Below, piece by piece: positions 1-11,261 of a stretch of DNA of 64,000 bases (positions within the stretch are counted from its first letter, which is position 1; each line of letters starts with the position of its first letter). Position numbers and translations under genes: made by a program. The DNA is from Spizellomyces punctatus DAOM BR117 (Eukaryota > Chytridiomycota > Chytridiomycetes > Spizellomycetales > Spizellomycetaceae). The notes below the pieces were generated by a model, which had not been told where the DNA came from, ran no database searches, and was given only the letters and a program-made list of their open reading frames with translations. The stretch is taken from NCBI RefSeq assembly GCF_000182565.1, contig NW_015971538.1:392713-456712 (forward strand), given 5' to 3'.

Positions 1-1426
1 GAATGTTGCATACGAGGAGATGTTGTTTGTCCACATGAATGGCATATTTGCCAACGAGCTTTAGCAAGGTGAGAGCAGTTCTACAACGTCGGATCGCTTC
101 CAATCGCGTGCTGAAACAATTGATCGGCGTTAAAGCCATTATACATCTCCCGTCCTCACCTTGTAGGCAGAAATTGCTCACCGATGTCGACAGCCCTTCT
201 TCCATGAGCGTCTTCCACGTCTTTGCTGACACCAGCAACATCAATGAGCCATCGAATAACATCGATATGGCCCTCTCGCGCTGCGAAATGGAGAGGGGTA
301 AAACCGTCCAACGTCTCAGGACTTTGGAAATCCTGTCGGACAAGGTGTTTGACATTGTCCGGGCTGTCGACTTCCGATGTCCTTTCGCACATAAATATGT
401 CAAAGAGATACTGCAGAATATTTAACCTGTTCGTCTGTGCCGCAAAATGCACTGCTTGCATTCCAGCCTTCGACGTTGCTCGCGCATCACTTTGATATCG
501 TTTTAAGCAGATATCGACGCACGATAATGAGCCGGAGATGCAGGCTAGGTGGAAGATCGTCAACCCTTCGGCGTCTCTGATTTGCGTTAACTGCAGCAAT
601 TCACTTTCGCCCAAGCTATCAACTTGGGATCGCCCAACTTCGAAGAGCATTTCCAAAACTTCAACGCAAGGTGCAGCGGCTGCCATATGTGCGGGTGTTC
701 GACCGTTTCTTGACTGAACAAAAACCAAATGTGGCGCCTTCTCCACTATAAACTGAGCGCATGGAACTGCACACTTCTGGGCAGCCACATGCAGAACATT
801 CCATCCGTCTTTATTTTGCGGTGTTAAGAGGGCTCCGTAATCGTAAAGGACCTTGAGAACCGGCAGCAAGTTTTTGTTGGTTGCAATCATGGCTGGCACC
901 CAAGTCCCATGCTGTTCCAGGGAAGACATGAAGTAGAAAATAAGTGACGAAGTCTTCTCGGTAATTGCCTTTATGTGCAGCATACCTTGAATCCATTTGG
1001 ATCGGCGCCTTTTGAAAGTAGGTACTCGACACATTGCTTGCACTCAATTGTCTCATGAATTGGGCGGCGGCCTACTCACGGCACGTTCAGTTAGCATAAG
1101 CGTTGTCGGTCCAGATCCTCAAGAACCAAATTACCAAATATGTTGGAAACATTAACATCAGCGTGAAACTCCTCCACTAAAACTTCAAGAACTGTGAGGA
1201 TCTGTGCACGGCCTGCGAAGTGGATTAGCCGATCTTGCTGACGGTTAACTGGTGAATTAACGTCAAAGGTCGCTTGGTGCAGCAAGCAACGAAGGTCTGA
1301 AAGAGCACTTTGGCATGTAGCGCGGATGAGGGCGGGGATAAGAGCAGCAGTATCATTTCCCATGTGTGTGCTTGCAGTGCTAGTTGCCAAACAGCAATAT
1401 GAGATCAGGGTGGCTGTGAAATCCAT
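1..1426 (-). CDS. Ankyrin-repeat protein, 3' end beyond window
   Basis: Multi-exon gene read on the minus strand: exons 1426-1135, 1071-986, 911-160 and 110 to beyond the window edge. The start ATG at 1426 is preceded by in-frame stops. The spliced product has at least six ankyrin-type helices, recognisable from phrases such as DGWNVLHVAAQ, NGRTPAHMAAA, EGLTIFHLACISG and LDGFTPLHFAAREGHIDVI. Splicing across the first intron (donor GTAATT, with a TGCTAAC branch-like element) restores a complete repeat, RRPIHETIECKQCVEYLLSKG. Ankyrin arrays are protein-binding scaffolds; no catalytic or other named domain is visible in the part present, so no specific role is inferred. The visible coding part is about 413 codons and the C-terminus is missing. 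Confidence 0.8.
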
Positions 1427-1749
1427 TTACTACCCCACATTTCCCCACACTTGACGCTCGGTTGAGTCAATTCCTCCGCCTGTGTGTCATTCCTTCTTGG
1501 CCATCATTCATTGAATGCACTATTTCATAGCAATTGCTACGGCGGTATGGCCATGCCCTCAAACCTGGTTTAACGCATGCGCTGCTGTGTTTCTGCTGTG
1601 TACCCGTTATCTGTCCCATCATATATTCGATACTAGTTGTACCGTGAGGATTCACTGACCGCATTATGCTTTTGGATCCTGGAGCTGTTCCAGGCGATAG
1701 ATTACTCTTCAAAAGAGTCTGCGCAGGTGTCATGATTTCTGCATCAGCA
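1427..1749. other. Intergenic region
   Basis: About 320 bp between the 3' end of the AP-3 mu gene and the start of the ankyrin gene. It should hold the ankyrin gene promoter and the AP-3 mu terminator. I see no conserved element. Confidence 0.4.
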
Positions 1750-3798
1750 CTATATTCTGATCTGATATCTTCCCGCCCGTGTTACAGTCCTTACGCCCTG
1801 TCAGTGGGAATATCAGTGGAACGTCAAGAGCCACTTACAAGCAAAGCATAGTCTCATATGATACGATACCTTGAAAGGTTTATATGGCTCGTGGTGAACT
1901 TGCAATGTGTCAATGCGGAGACCTGATGCTGTGTACATGTTGATCTTAAAGTCGATGTAGACAGTACGGGCCATTTGAATTGGAACGGCTCTATCATAAG
2001 TGGTATAAATACTTTCACTCGCGAGCATCCAATGAGCAACGATCGACAAAGGCAACATACCCGCTCTCCATGTACAAATTACCCGTGAGAAGCGGCACTC
2101 CGCTGACATTGAAATCGGTTGATATTTTGCCAATGGTCCATCGCAGTTCCTGCAGCAAACACATTTGCTGGTCAGTACCCAAGTAATGCTTTCTTATGAA
2201 TTCAAACGAACCTTCGTCATTTGGTCAAATGTACATTGTCCCACGTTTGCATTCAGCTTTACGGAGGCTACAGCCTTCGGAAGTGTGATGGAGAGTGCAG
2301 CATTTTCCACTATTTTCCCTCCGGTGGATCGTGGCTGGACGGATATGTCAAGCTTGCCTACGTAATATTAGAAATTTAAGCAGTTGTCAAGCAGCTGATC
2401 AGAAATATATTACTCCTCCTTACCTGTAGTTTTCGAAAAATGGATTGAGGGTTTAACTAGAAGAGGCAAAGTCTGCGGTGAGCTCATGTTCACGCTGAAT
2501 GAAAATTGGATCAGATGAGCACATTGAAGTAATAAATAAAGGTTGTCTTACTTGTAATCCATGAGCTTGAATTGTCCATCTGGTGGGACAAATGACAGGA
2601 CTCGATCCTTTTCAAACCGATGATATCTAGCTAGTCCCTAAATTGAGTATGGACTTTCCTCAAATTTGCAATTCTCCATGGGCTGATCGAACCTCACACA
2701 TGGATGAAAACTCGTCATGTTGTCCTCCAGAACACGGTGGTTCATAAATGTCAGAATCAGGTCTGGCATCCCTGTAAACCGCAAAGCTATCGTCACGGGT
2801 TACGCTAAAATACAAATAGGTACTTATGAGATTCAAACCTGACAATCTGGTATTGCAAAGGACTTCCCCATGTGCTTCCGCAGTGATTATGTTATTATTC
2901 CTATGCGGGACGGGATGAGTATCTTAATCAAGCTTTCCTTAACAATCTACCATGTGCACCTGTCTAGAATGGCGTCCACAGTTTCGACAATGTCAAAAAA
3001 TATTTCGTTGTTCGTATATTTGATACCGGTCGATCGCCAAGGAACACTGGATAAACTCCCGCTTGGTTGTTTTGTTCCAAAACTGCTAGCAATTAGCATA
3101 GAGGATTTGTCGGTTAACTTATCTCAATATTTCCTACTTTGTGCCAAGAGAAACGGCGTTCATTACGGTTGATAAAAGGGATGGAGGTGGCACGACATCT
3201 TTCAAAATGTTGGGTTCCGTAATATAGGGAAAGCCGTAATCAAGTAGCTCTTCCAGCAACTACAACATTGTGTTATAAGGTCCTCGTCACAACTAGTGTG
3301 CTGGAAAGAGGAAACTTACCTCATACACAATCACAAAATTCTCCTTTATAATGAGCTCTGTTACTGGGCCAAAGTAGTCGACTAAGAGATCCACCGTCCG
3401 ATGCAAGAAATGCAATACACTCAGTGGCGACACTGTAGCAATCAGGAAAGTTAATTGAGCCTCAGCCCCAGCGAGCACCTGGAGGAAAGGCAGTACGTTA
3501 CCTTCTTCTTCAGTTACAGCAAGGAAGACCAAGCCACTGCGATAGACATGATGAAGATAAAGCTCTTCACACGCCACCACTGGCGGAACCTCGTACGGGC
3601 TAGAGGATGCTTGAGATATTTTGAGGAAATCGTCGACAGCACGCCCTATCACATGGCGCCAGTGCTTTTCAATGATAACCTTCCTAAGAAAATGCAAGCA
3701 GTTCTCCGTTAATAAATTTCGTGCCTGTGCGTCTTTCGAGAACTGTCACTTACGAGAACTTACCCACTTGTATCTAGGATAAACAAACTACTGATCAT
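1750..3798 (-). CDS. APM3: AP-3 adaptor complex mu subunit
   Basis: Thirteen exons encode 424 residues: 3798-3764, 3683-3502, 3432-3320, 3259-3138, 3085-2960, 2900-2839, 2771-2698, 2637-2552, 2494-2424, 2357-2212, 2149-2061, 1990-1870, 1797-1750. The N-terminal longin part (MISSLFILDTSGKVIIEKHW, then VPPVV and ENFVIVYELLEELLDYGFP) and the C-terminal mu-homology domain (VPWRSTGIKYTNNEI, LSGMPDLILTFMNHRVLED, RVLSFVPPDGQFKLMDY, ending YKPFKGVRTVTRAGRYQIRI) align along their whole length with AP-3 mu. In the family this subunit reads tyrosine-based sorting signals and sends cargo from Golgi or endosome to vacuole or lysosome. The length matches the usual 415-430 residues. It is divergently arranged with MED8, with a shared 171-bp promoter interval. 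No stretch of the gene is open for long; it appears only after splicing. Confidence 0.93.
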
Positions 3799-3969
3799 AT
3801 TTCTATATGTGTAAAAGTGGATGGACTCAAATGCACTGGCTTCCAAAGTCCGATGATCTCGCAAAGGGCAACTGGCAGACGTGGTTGTTCTGCTGAATGT
3901 GTCATCTGTGGCTTAGACCGTGCTTAGCTGGTAAACCCAGCCAGAGCGACAGATCGACGAGGAGCAGAC

Positions 3970-4884
3970 ATGGACGACGTCGACGTGGACCGATTATATA
4001 TCCTCGAATCTTTGCGTACAAAGATCTCCCAACTTCGTGATTCTCTTAATGATTTCTGGGCTGTGCCGAATAACGCGCAATGGTAGGAATAGGAGCTTTG
4101 GACTGTACAAGTGATATCCAACGCTGCACCTATTGACTTACACTGTACTTTGACGGCGATGCAGGCCGCATGTTTTGAGTCAGTTCAACGTCCTTGTTGC
4201 CAGATATGAGAGTCTATTGGGAGAATTGCGGAAATCCTGGTTGAAGTTAAATCTGGTTATTCCCAGCACTGTGCCCCATGAGCGTCCAGATCAGTGTAAG
4301 TCTCGAAGATTGTACACCGTCGTGCGAAGAGTTTGCGTACCAATTGCTTGGCCTTATTCAGTACCTGAGCTACTCCGCACCAAACTGATTCCCGAGATAG
4401 AAGAATTACAAAACGCGCAACGTCGTAACGCTGTACATGCTCCTGGCCTTGGAAGTGATGAAATTAATTACTTGGATGAGTCTGCTGTACGAGATGCGGT
4501 ACGATCTTGGGAGGTATGTGATCCCGGACCGCTCTTATTTCCCTCTCTCAGGCCTATCATTAACGTACTTTAACCTAATGGCATAGGCACGTATGGAACA
4601 GCATGATCTCCTAGTTCAAGCTGCCCTTGAAACGGTGCGCGACAAAGACCTTCGCAAACAACTCAAAGCTCGAATACCACAAGAAGAGGACGACCAGGAT
4701 TTAAGTCGATTTGTGGATGAGGCTGGGAAAGAGAATAAGCGGGATCTGGAGCGCATGTTGATGTGGATGTCCAGCGGACCGCGTAAGGGTTCTTTCTGTT
4801 TTGTTTATCGAAAACTGTCATTGTAAACACTCTGCCTCACTTTTTTTAGAGAGCTGGGTAGAAGAAGAGAGCAGGCGAGCATGA
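3970..4884 (+). CDS. MED8: Mediator complex subunit 8
   Basis: Five exons (3970-4082, 4165-4295, 4362-4513, 4587-4782, 4850-4884) encode 208 residues. The N-terminal half has the Med8 pattern: a first helix (LESLRTKISQLRDSLNDFW), then WPHVLSQFNVLVARYESLL, then LPELLRTKLIPEIEE. The C-terminal half is helical and charged. Med8 is a head-module subunit of Mediator, the nuclear coactivator linking transcription factors to RNA polymerase II. Length is as expected for fungal Med8. The start is the first ATG in frame with the family similarity. Identification rests on motif pattern and length, and is good but not certain because Med8 proteins diverge strongly. Confidence 0.78.
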
Positions 4885-5089
4885 CTGGTTGCAGTGGAGA
4901 TATAAGAGCTTCCGGTAGCTTGCTTGGTGTACATAGGGCGTATATAGAAATTTCCGATTCTACAGCTTGTGCTTTTATGGAACAAGTTACAGCCGGATTG
5001 ACCTAACTGGTAGCTCAACAGTGACAGAGCGGCAGACGGCGTCGCATATCAAAAATCTACTAAGTATTAGATATATTACATTCACAGTA

Positions 5090-8000
5090 TTAAAACTCGG
5101 CTCGCCTTGCCGGAAACGCAGGGTACGTTCGTAGCCGCAGCCTTTCCACTTCCTCTCTCAGAATAGCGATGTCTTGCGCCTGAGATTTAGCAAGATCTAT
5201 CAACCTTCTCCTAGCATAAATAGATCCCAGTGCATTTTTCCGGCCTTTGGGTTTACTTCGTATTTGTGCGGAAATTTTTCCCCCTTCGTCCGCCTTTTCC
5301 TCATCTACTACGCCCGCAATCATTTTGCGATCCCGAACGTCCTGGCCGAGAGAGTCCACCTTCATATCCAACCGCTTGTTCTCCCCTTTCTTTTCCCGTA
5401 CTTTGCGTTCAAGTCTCTCAATGGCAGCTTTCATTTCGGAGAGTTTGTGGTGATGAGCTTTGATGCTATGTTCCGCGCGTTTCTCAAGTGCCGCGATTTC
5501 GTGCAAATGCTTTTTGTCATCTCCTCCGCGAATAAATTCTTGCATAGATTTGGTAACGCGAAGAAGTTGGATGTCGCGAGTGCGGAGGGTCAGTGATTCA
5601 GCCTGGAAATCGAGCATCTTCGTTTCCCTGTTTTTATAAACCGGTACGCCATGAGAGTCAAGCATTTGAAAAACAAATCCACCGGTTAAAAGCATACCAC
5701 TCCAAAGCATGTATCCCCCGTCTATACTCTTTCATCTCCCTTAGAGCAGCCACTTTAGTCTGACCCAGGGCGACGATGGCCTCGTTCAACCTCTCCACCA
5801 CACTTCTATGAACCAGAACCGCATCGCTGTAGTCTGTGACCACAGGAGCCTGCGGGACTTCAACCTGGCCCTGTTTAAGACCAACCAGTACCTCCAAATC
5901 AAACGTGCTTCCAAATCTGTAGTCCACAAACCCGTTCATTTCTCCCGTGAGTTCTTCGGTTTCCAAGCGGATTTGGTCGGATGCCTCTAGCAGATTCGTT
6001 ATCAGGGTCTGTAAGTTGTGGAGAGTTTGCGAGACGGTGTGCAAGTCGGCTTCGGTCTGAATTTTCCTGTTTCGGATGGCGATGAGATTTTGGAACAGAT
6101 CAGCGGGGAGGCCTTCTGGTGTGTCTGTCTGCGGATTTAGAGGGCAAGGAGTTGGGGGTGGGAGGGTGCTGAAGGCCGGTGTTAAAGCATGGGACGTTGG
6201 ACGAGAAGGGTGGTGCTGTGGTTCATACGGCTTGTATGGATTAAGATCTTGCTGCGAGGGGTCGGTTGTCGTACCATCACGAGAATCCTCAGCGGCATCC
6301 CTCCGTTTAAATAACCTCCAACATGCCTCCCACCATCCTTCCATTCCTGGTGCCCCAAATTCTTTTCTGAATGCCCTTTCGACCTCCTTATCTTTCTTCA
6401 ACGCAGTCTCGTATTCCTCTCGACATCTCTCCAAATCCTTCTTCAATTCAGGTATCTCCGCTGAGTAATGCATTTTTTCTCCCTTGCAAGCTTCCAGTCG
6501 GGAGGTTATGGCTTGCTCCTTGGCTTCGTCTTCTGAAGCGTACAGAATCGAAGCGTACAGCTTGATCAAAACGAGCTCATGTTGGTAGATAATGTTGTCA
6601 GTGCTGAGCTTAAGCTCAAAGAGAGTCTGCCGGAGACTTATGGAATCAAATTGATCGCAGATTTCTGTGATGGACGCCAAAAGTTTCTTCAACTCGGTCT
6701 CCAAAGCTTTCCGGGTCTTCTCCTGCTCTTCCTTTTGTGTTGCAAGCTTCTTCTCATATTCTTTTGCCAGCTTCTTTTCCTCGTCTAACCATTCAGAAGC
6801 TGGTTTCGTCGTCATAAAGTCCGGTTTTGTGAGGAGGGCTTTGGTGTCTTCCTCTGCGCTGCGGTCCTCAAGTCTATTGTTCATCATCTGGGTGAGGGCC
6901 CGATCTCGGGCATTATCTAGGGCAGCCGCGCGGAGACGTTCCGCATCTTGACGTTGTTTTTCGAGCAGACGCTGTTGCTCCTCTGGCGTGATAAACTGTC
7001 ATATTAAAGACATCAATCTCGTATCATGCATGACTAGCGTTGGGGGTAGGAATTGGATAAAAAAGCGATGCTAACCTTCTCACACTTAATTTCCTCATCT
7101 TTGACCTCAACAACTAGCCCCGGCTCCTCCTCCCGATCCAAAACGGGCTTGAAGATCTCCACTCCCTCAACGTTGCCCAACTCATCCATTATCCCCTTGC
7201 ATCTCTCTCCCTTCTCTTCAATTTTAAGCATCTCGTCTCGCTTGAGTTTGACAAATTCTGCAAATTTGTTGTTGAAGTTTTTCTTGAGGTTTTGAATGTG
7301 GTCCTGTAGGAGAATCATTTGTGTTCGGCGCCGATCATTGGTCGTCAGGTCAAACGGTGTATACAGAAGGGCAGGTGGGACATCCGGGGCCGGCGTAGGA
7401 GCCTTTGCTTGCGTGTCTGCCTCGGTGTCGGAACCGTCCAGCTTCAAAATAGGAGCATGAGAAATACACCTTGCTATTTCACAAACTTGTCGTTTTGCAA
7501 CTTACTTCCTCGGTCAAGTCCATCTCCCTCACCCCGCCCTTCTTTTGAGTCACCTAGACTCACCACATGCCTCAATAACACTACTTCCATGATGCAACCG
7601 GCAAGCGATAGCATACCTTTGCAGTAGCGTTGGCAACCAACATCCCGACCTTCCTCAAGAACATAACTCTGTTTACTCGCTCAATCTCCTCCAAACTTTG
7701 CTTCCGAATTGGATAATTCGGTACAACCGTGTGACGTCCAGTAAGAGGGTCTGGGTTGAAGGATTTGATCGATTGACCGATGATTTCCATCGAGTCCCAA
7801 CATTCTTGCTACGGGAAGCATATTTTGTGTACACTCTTTCAGCCTCTTTACAAATCAGTCCAGAAAGCAAATAAGCAAACCTTGATCCTTGCACCGATAA
7901 CTTTCTTTTTCATATTATCCTCTTCAATTTCCCTTCTGACCTCCCTAACCTTTCCGTCGGCTTTGCCCAATAGACGGTCACGTTCCTCATAATCCAAAAC

Positions 8001-10874
8001 AAACTCCTCTCGATCTAACCGCTCTAAAGAAGGTAATGAATCGTTTTTCGCTATCGCTTTTAATAGCCTTTCCCGTATGGTCTGAAGGCGGTTCTGAATG
8101 TCAACGTTCTGCATCGGATGGGGGATATTCTGCGTCGGTGTTGCCGATCGTGATGTAGCTATGAGAGACTCACTGGACGTATCCGCAACATCTGTAAGTG
8201 TCTAGCCAGTCAATTAGTGAACAACACTTCGACAATGCANNNNNNNNNNNNNNNNNNNNNNNNNNNNNNNNNNNNNNNNNNNNNNNNNNNNNNNNNNNNN
8301 NNNNNNNNNNNNNNNNNNNNNNNNNNNNNNNNNNNNNNNCTGGTGCATGCACAGAGGCACATCCACCCTGAAAAGGGTCATGGGCGTATATTCGAATTAT
8401 CTTGTCGGGCTCCATTAGAGTACGGACCGTCAGTGTACCATCTGATGAACAGGTAATGAGCCATTCAGAGGTTGAGCTCAGATGTAACGATATTTGAGCC
8501 TTCTCATGGTCTTGGGACTGTGCGCAAAGTCAGTGACAAAAGCCTCTGGCCACGATTCATTGTGGAAATTCCTCACCTCGTAGGCGGGAACGCCGAGATG
8601 TACGACATCTTGACCCAGTTTACCATCATCATTCAATCTCGCTACCGATACGCCAGCGGTAGAAAGCACCTTAGATCCCGCGGGTGCTTGATATGACTTC
8701 AATTTACGATCGACGGATGTCACATAAAATGTTTCGCGGCCCGCAGAGAGATGGCTGCGTGGAATCGTATCAAGCTCATTGACCTGGCGGTAAGGATCGA
8801 GGTTATCTTACCTAGGAACAATGACCATGTCCACCAAAACGTCATCAATCTTATATACGACGGACTGCATGAAGATAAATGCAAGTATCACAACATGACT
8901 CTAACGGACGATTCGAAAGTTCTTTCGTGAAAACCTACCGGCGGTAGGTGGAGTTCTCCTGTATCCTTTGCTTTTCGCTCCAACGGCACGCTAAATCGAT
9001 GTACAAAGCTGGTGCGTTGGCGTGGGTTCACCGTAAGGATGTACAAAAAGAGGGCCTAGAGATACCGCAATTGGAGCTAAGAAAGCGAAACGCACAGTCG
9101 CGATAGATAGGTTCCAGCTCACCGTTCCCACATCCTCTTCCAAACTCCAGGCGCAAGCACAGATGTCCCCTTCTATCTTCAGTGAACCCCATAGCCCAAA
9201 AACATCAAATGCTTCAAATAGACATATTCGCCCGTCTTTTGAGCAAGATATCAAGTACCGCCCACTCGGGTCGAACGATATTTTTTCAACAGCTTCATGA
9301 TGCACCCGGTGACGAGCGATCAGGCGAGGTGAGCGGCCGTTCCGACAGTCATAGAGCCGGACTACCCCACTGGAACTTCCTACCGCCACAAGAGGAGCAA
9401 AGCTGGAGCTTGCAATGCAAGTCGGTACACCCGAAAGATGGTCCTTCCCGATGAGCGCATGGCGATCGGGGTCTTCGGTAGAGTAGAATTGAAGACTGCT
9501 GTGTGATGCCGTTACAACGAGGTTTGCCATGCGAAGGAGAGTGAGGTGCGTTGGGTGGCCAGGACTCTCAAGTGTCTGATGGAGTGTACAACGTCTGAAT
9601 GAGAGCTACGAGAAAGTATGAAGAGAAGTACATACCAGTGCGCATTCCGCTGCGCCCACTTTATAGTGGAACAGCCTTCCGTCCATGGATTCCACAAGAA
9701 GGTGCTGATAGTCTGGTGAGAAAGCCAGGCGAATAAGTTCAGTACCGGCGGCAACCGGAATGGTCTTGGTAATTTTTTCTGCCTCGAAAGCGTACCAACG
9801 TAGGAAACCATCCTAGTAGTAGTTGATGTTTATGTTGTCTTCCTGTTCCTTTGCCATGCACTATCAGCTCACCTTCCCACCAATGATAATCGCTTCTCTC
9901 GCCACAACCGCACAGGCCATCTGTCCATTTTCGAAACTACTGTCTTCAGTGTCTTCACCAGCAGCGACAAACACCTCACATTCGCCCGTGGCAGGGTCAT
10001 AATGCACCAGTTCATTTCCAGTGTCTGTCGTGCAGAGGATTTGATTGTCAATGGTCCATGTATGGGTTGTGGGCTTTGGACTTTGGTCTGTTACGGCAGG
10101 GAAGAGCGTTGAATGGCTCATAGGGATAGGTTTGCCGGTACTGGTAGAAAACAGAAAAGTGTGAGTCGCAGATTGTTTTCATCCTACACTTAGATTAGAA
10201 TCTGTGCTCTTTTGACAACGCACTTACATGCTTTTCATGACATTCTTTTTGTGCCCCATCTCTATTCGCAAAAATCGGATTCCGTCTTCTCCGCTCACAC
10301 AGAGGCACGTCGGATCAAGCGGACAAAACGACAGTACGTTGACAGCCATATGGTTTTCAACTTCGCAAATGAGTGCCCCGCTTCTCCAATCCCATACCGT
10401 AATACTGAACGTAGGGAGGGACCCAAGAGCCGCGAGATATTGGCCATCATAGGAAAAGGCTAAAGCCGTGATTTTGACATCTTTTGGCGCTTCTAGCTTT
10501 CCCATCCCCAAGGTGGCTTCACTGGGCCATTTAACTAGCTTGATCACTGTGTTCTCTCTCTCAGCATATGCAACAACATTTTCACGTCGCCAAAGAGCGA
10601 AAGCCGTTATTTGAGCATTGGCGTGGACACTCTTCAGGGCGTCCGGCGGGGAATCTGAATTTTTTGTACTTGGTGATACTGTATCTATAAAGTTGATGCA
10701 GTTACCAGATGTATAGGCCAAGATCGTAGAAGTGAGAAAGACAGCTGGGCTGAGGGGAGTGTGCCCGACCGATTTGCTATTACATAATGTCACTTTCACA
10801 GGACTAAATTTCAAAGCAAGAGGGACAGATACAACTTACGCCAGCTCCAAGTCCCCGTAGAGACCGCCAGGCAT
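5090..10874 (-). CDS. CFAP43: Cilia- and flagella-associated protein 43 (broken by assembly gap)
   Basis: Visible exons: 10874-10840, 10803-10228, 10140-9873, 9812-9636, 9575-9123, 9055-8939, 8864-8812, 8754-8577, 8517-8340 (into the gap), 8191-7881, 7808-7617, 7554-7507, 7441-7076, 6995-5698, 5627-5090. The first half is a WD40 array (e.g. ITALAFSYDGQYLAALGS followed by VWDWRSGALICEVE). The second half is coiled coil with the family's hallmarks: SLPSLERLDREEFVLDYEE, QECWDSMEIIGQSI, PFDLTTNDRRRTQMILLQD, TDYSDAVLVHRSVVERLNE and a C-terminal AILREEVERLRLRTYPA. About 1,596 residues are visible against roughly 1,660 in animals, so the gap hides only a little coding sequence. CFAP43 works with CFAP44 on the axoneme to link the inner dynein arms to the doublet. 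Its presence implies a flagellated stage. Confidence 0.92.
8240..8339. other. Assembly gap of 100 N
   Basis: Exactly 100 unknown bases inside CFAP43. A round 100 usually marks a scaffold join of unknown true size. It removes the end of the exon entering at 8340 and at least one exon boundary: the exon downstream of the gap starts with two bases completing a codon, so the missing exon must end in phase 1. Confidence 0.99.
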
Positions 10875-11041
10875 TTTGCGCTGCCTTTTGGATGGGACAA
10901 GACGGTTGCGGGAAACCCAGAATGTCACTGGACCTTGTCATTGACATCTGAGCGGGAGTGATTACACGTCGATTACTAAGCATTCGCAAATTTGTGGTTC
11001 ATCATCAAAATGATCGTGAATCAACACTGCTCAACATCCTT

Positions 11042-11261
11042 TTACTCTGGGACTTTAGCGAAATGTGTCACTTTGATGATGGCTGTATTGAACGTACTGG
11101 CGCAAGCGCCTTTCATTTGCCCTTCATAGACAGCCGGAGCCAAGTTTTTGATATCTTTGCCAACCAATAAATACAGGTATCCTACCACCACTGCGAACCC
11201 CTATGTAAATCTGTCTATTAAGAGGGCACTAGAAAGACTGAACGAAATGTAACTGAATCAT
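11042..11261 (-). CDS. Possible 58-residue single-span membrane protein
   Basis: Two exons, 11261-11244 and 11200-11042, would encode 58 residues. A hydrophobic segment (FAVVVGYLYLLVG) is followed by a 39-residue polar tail ending at a TAA. The start ATG overlaps the RRP6 stop (ATGA). The intron would be only 43 nt with a weak GTTCAG donor, although the CATAG acceptor is plausible. The open tail exon and the membrane segment are what I see; that it is a gene is inference. I recognise no family. It could equally be chance coding capacity in the CFAP43 promoter. The rest of the interval 10875-11257 holds nothing else I can name. Confidence 0.28.

Noticed and set aside
1440-2365. Multiple plus-strand frames opposite AP-3 mu
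   Set aside because: They are antisense shadows of the spliced adaptor subunit, with no homology of their own.
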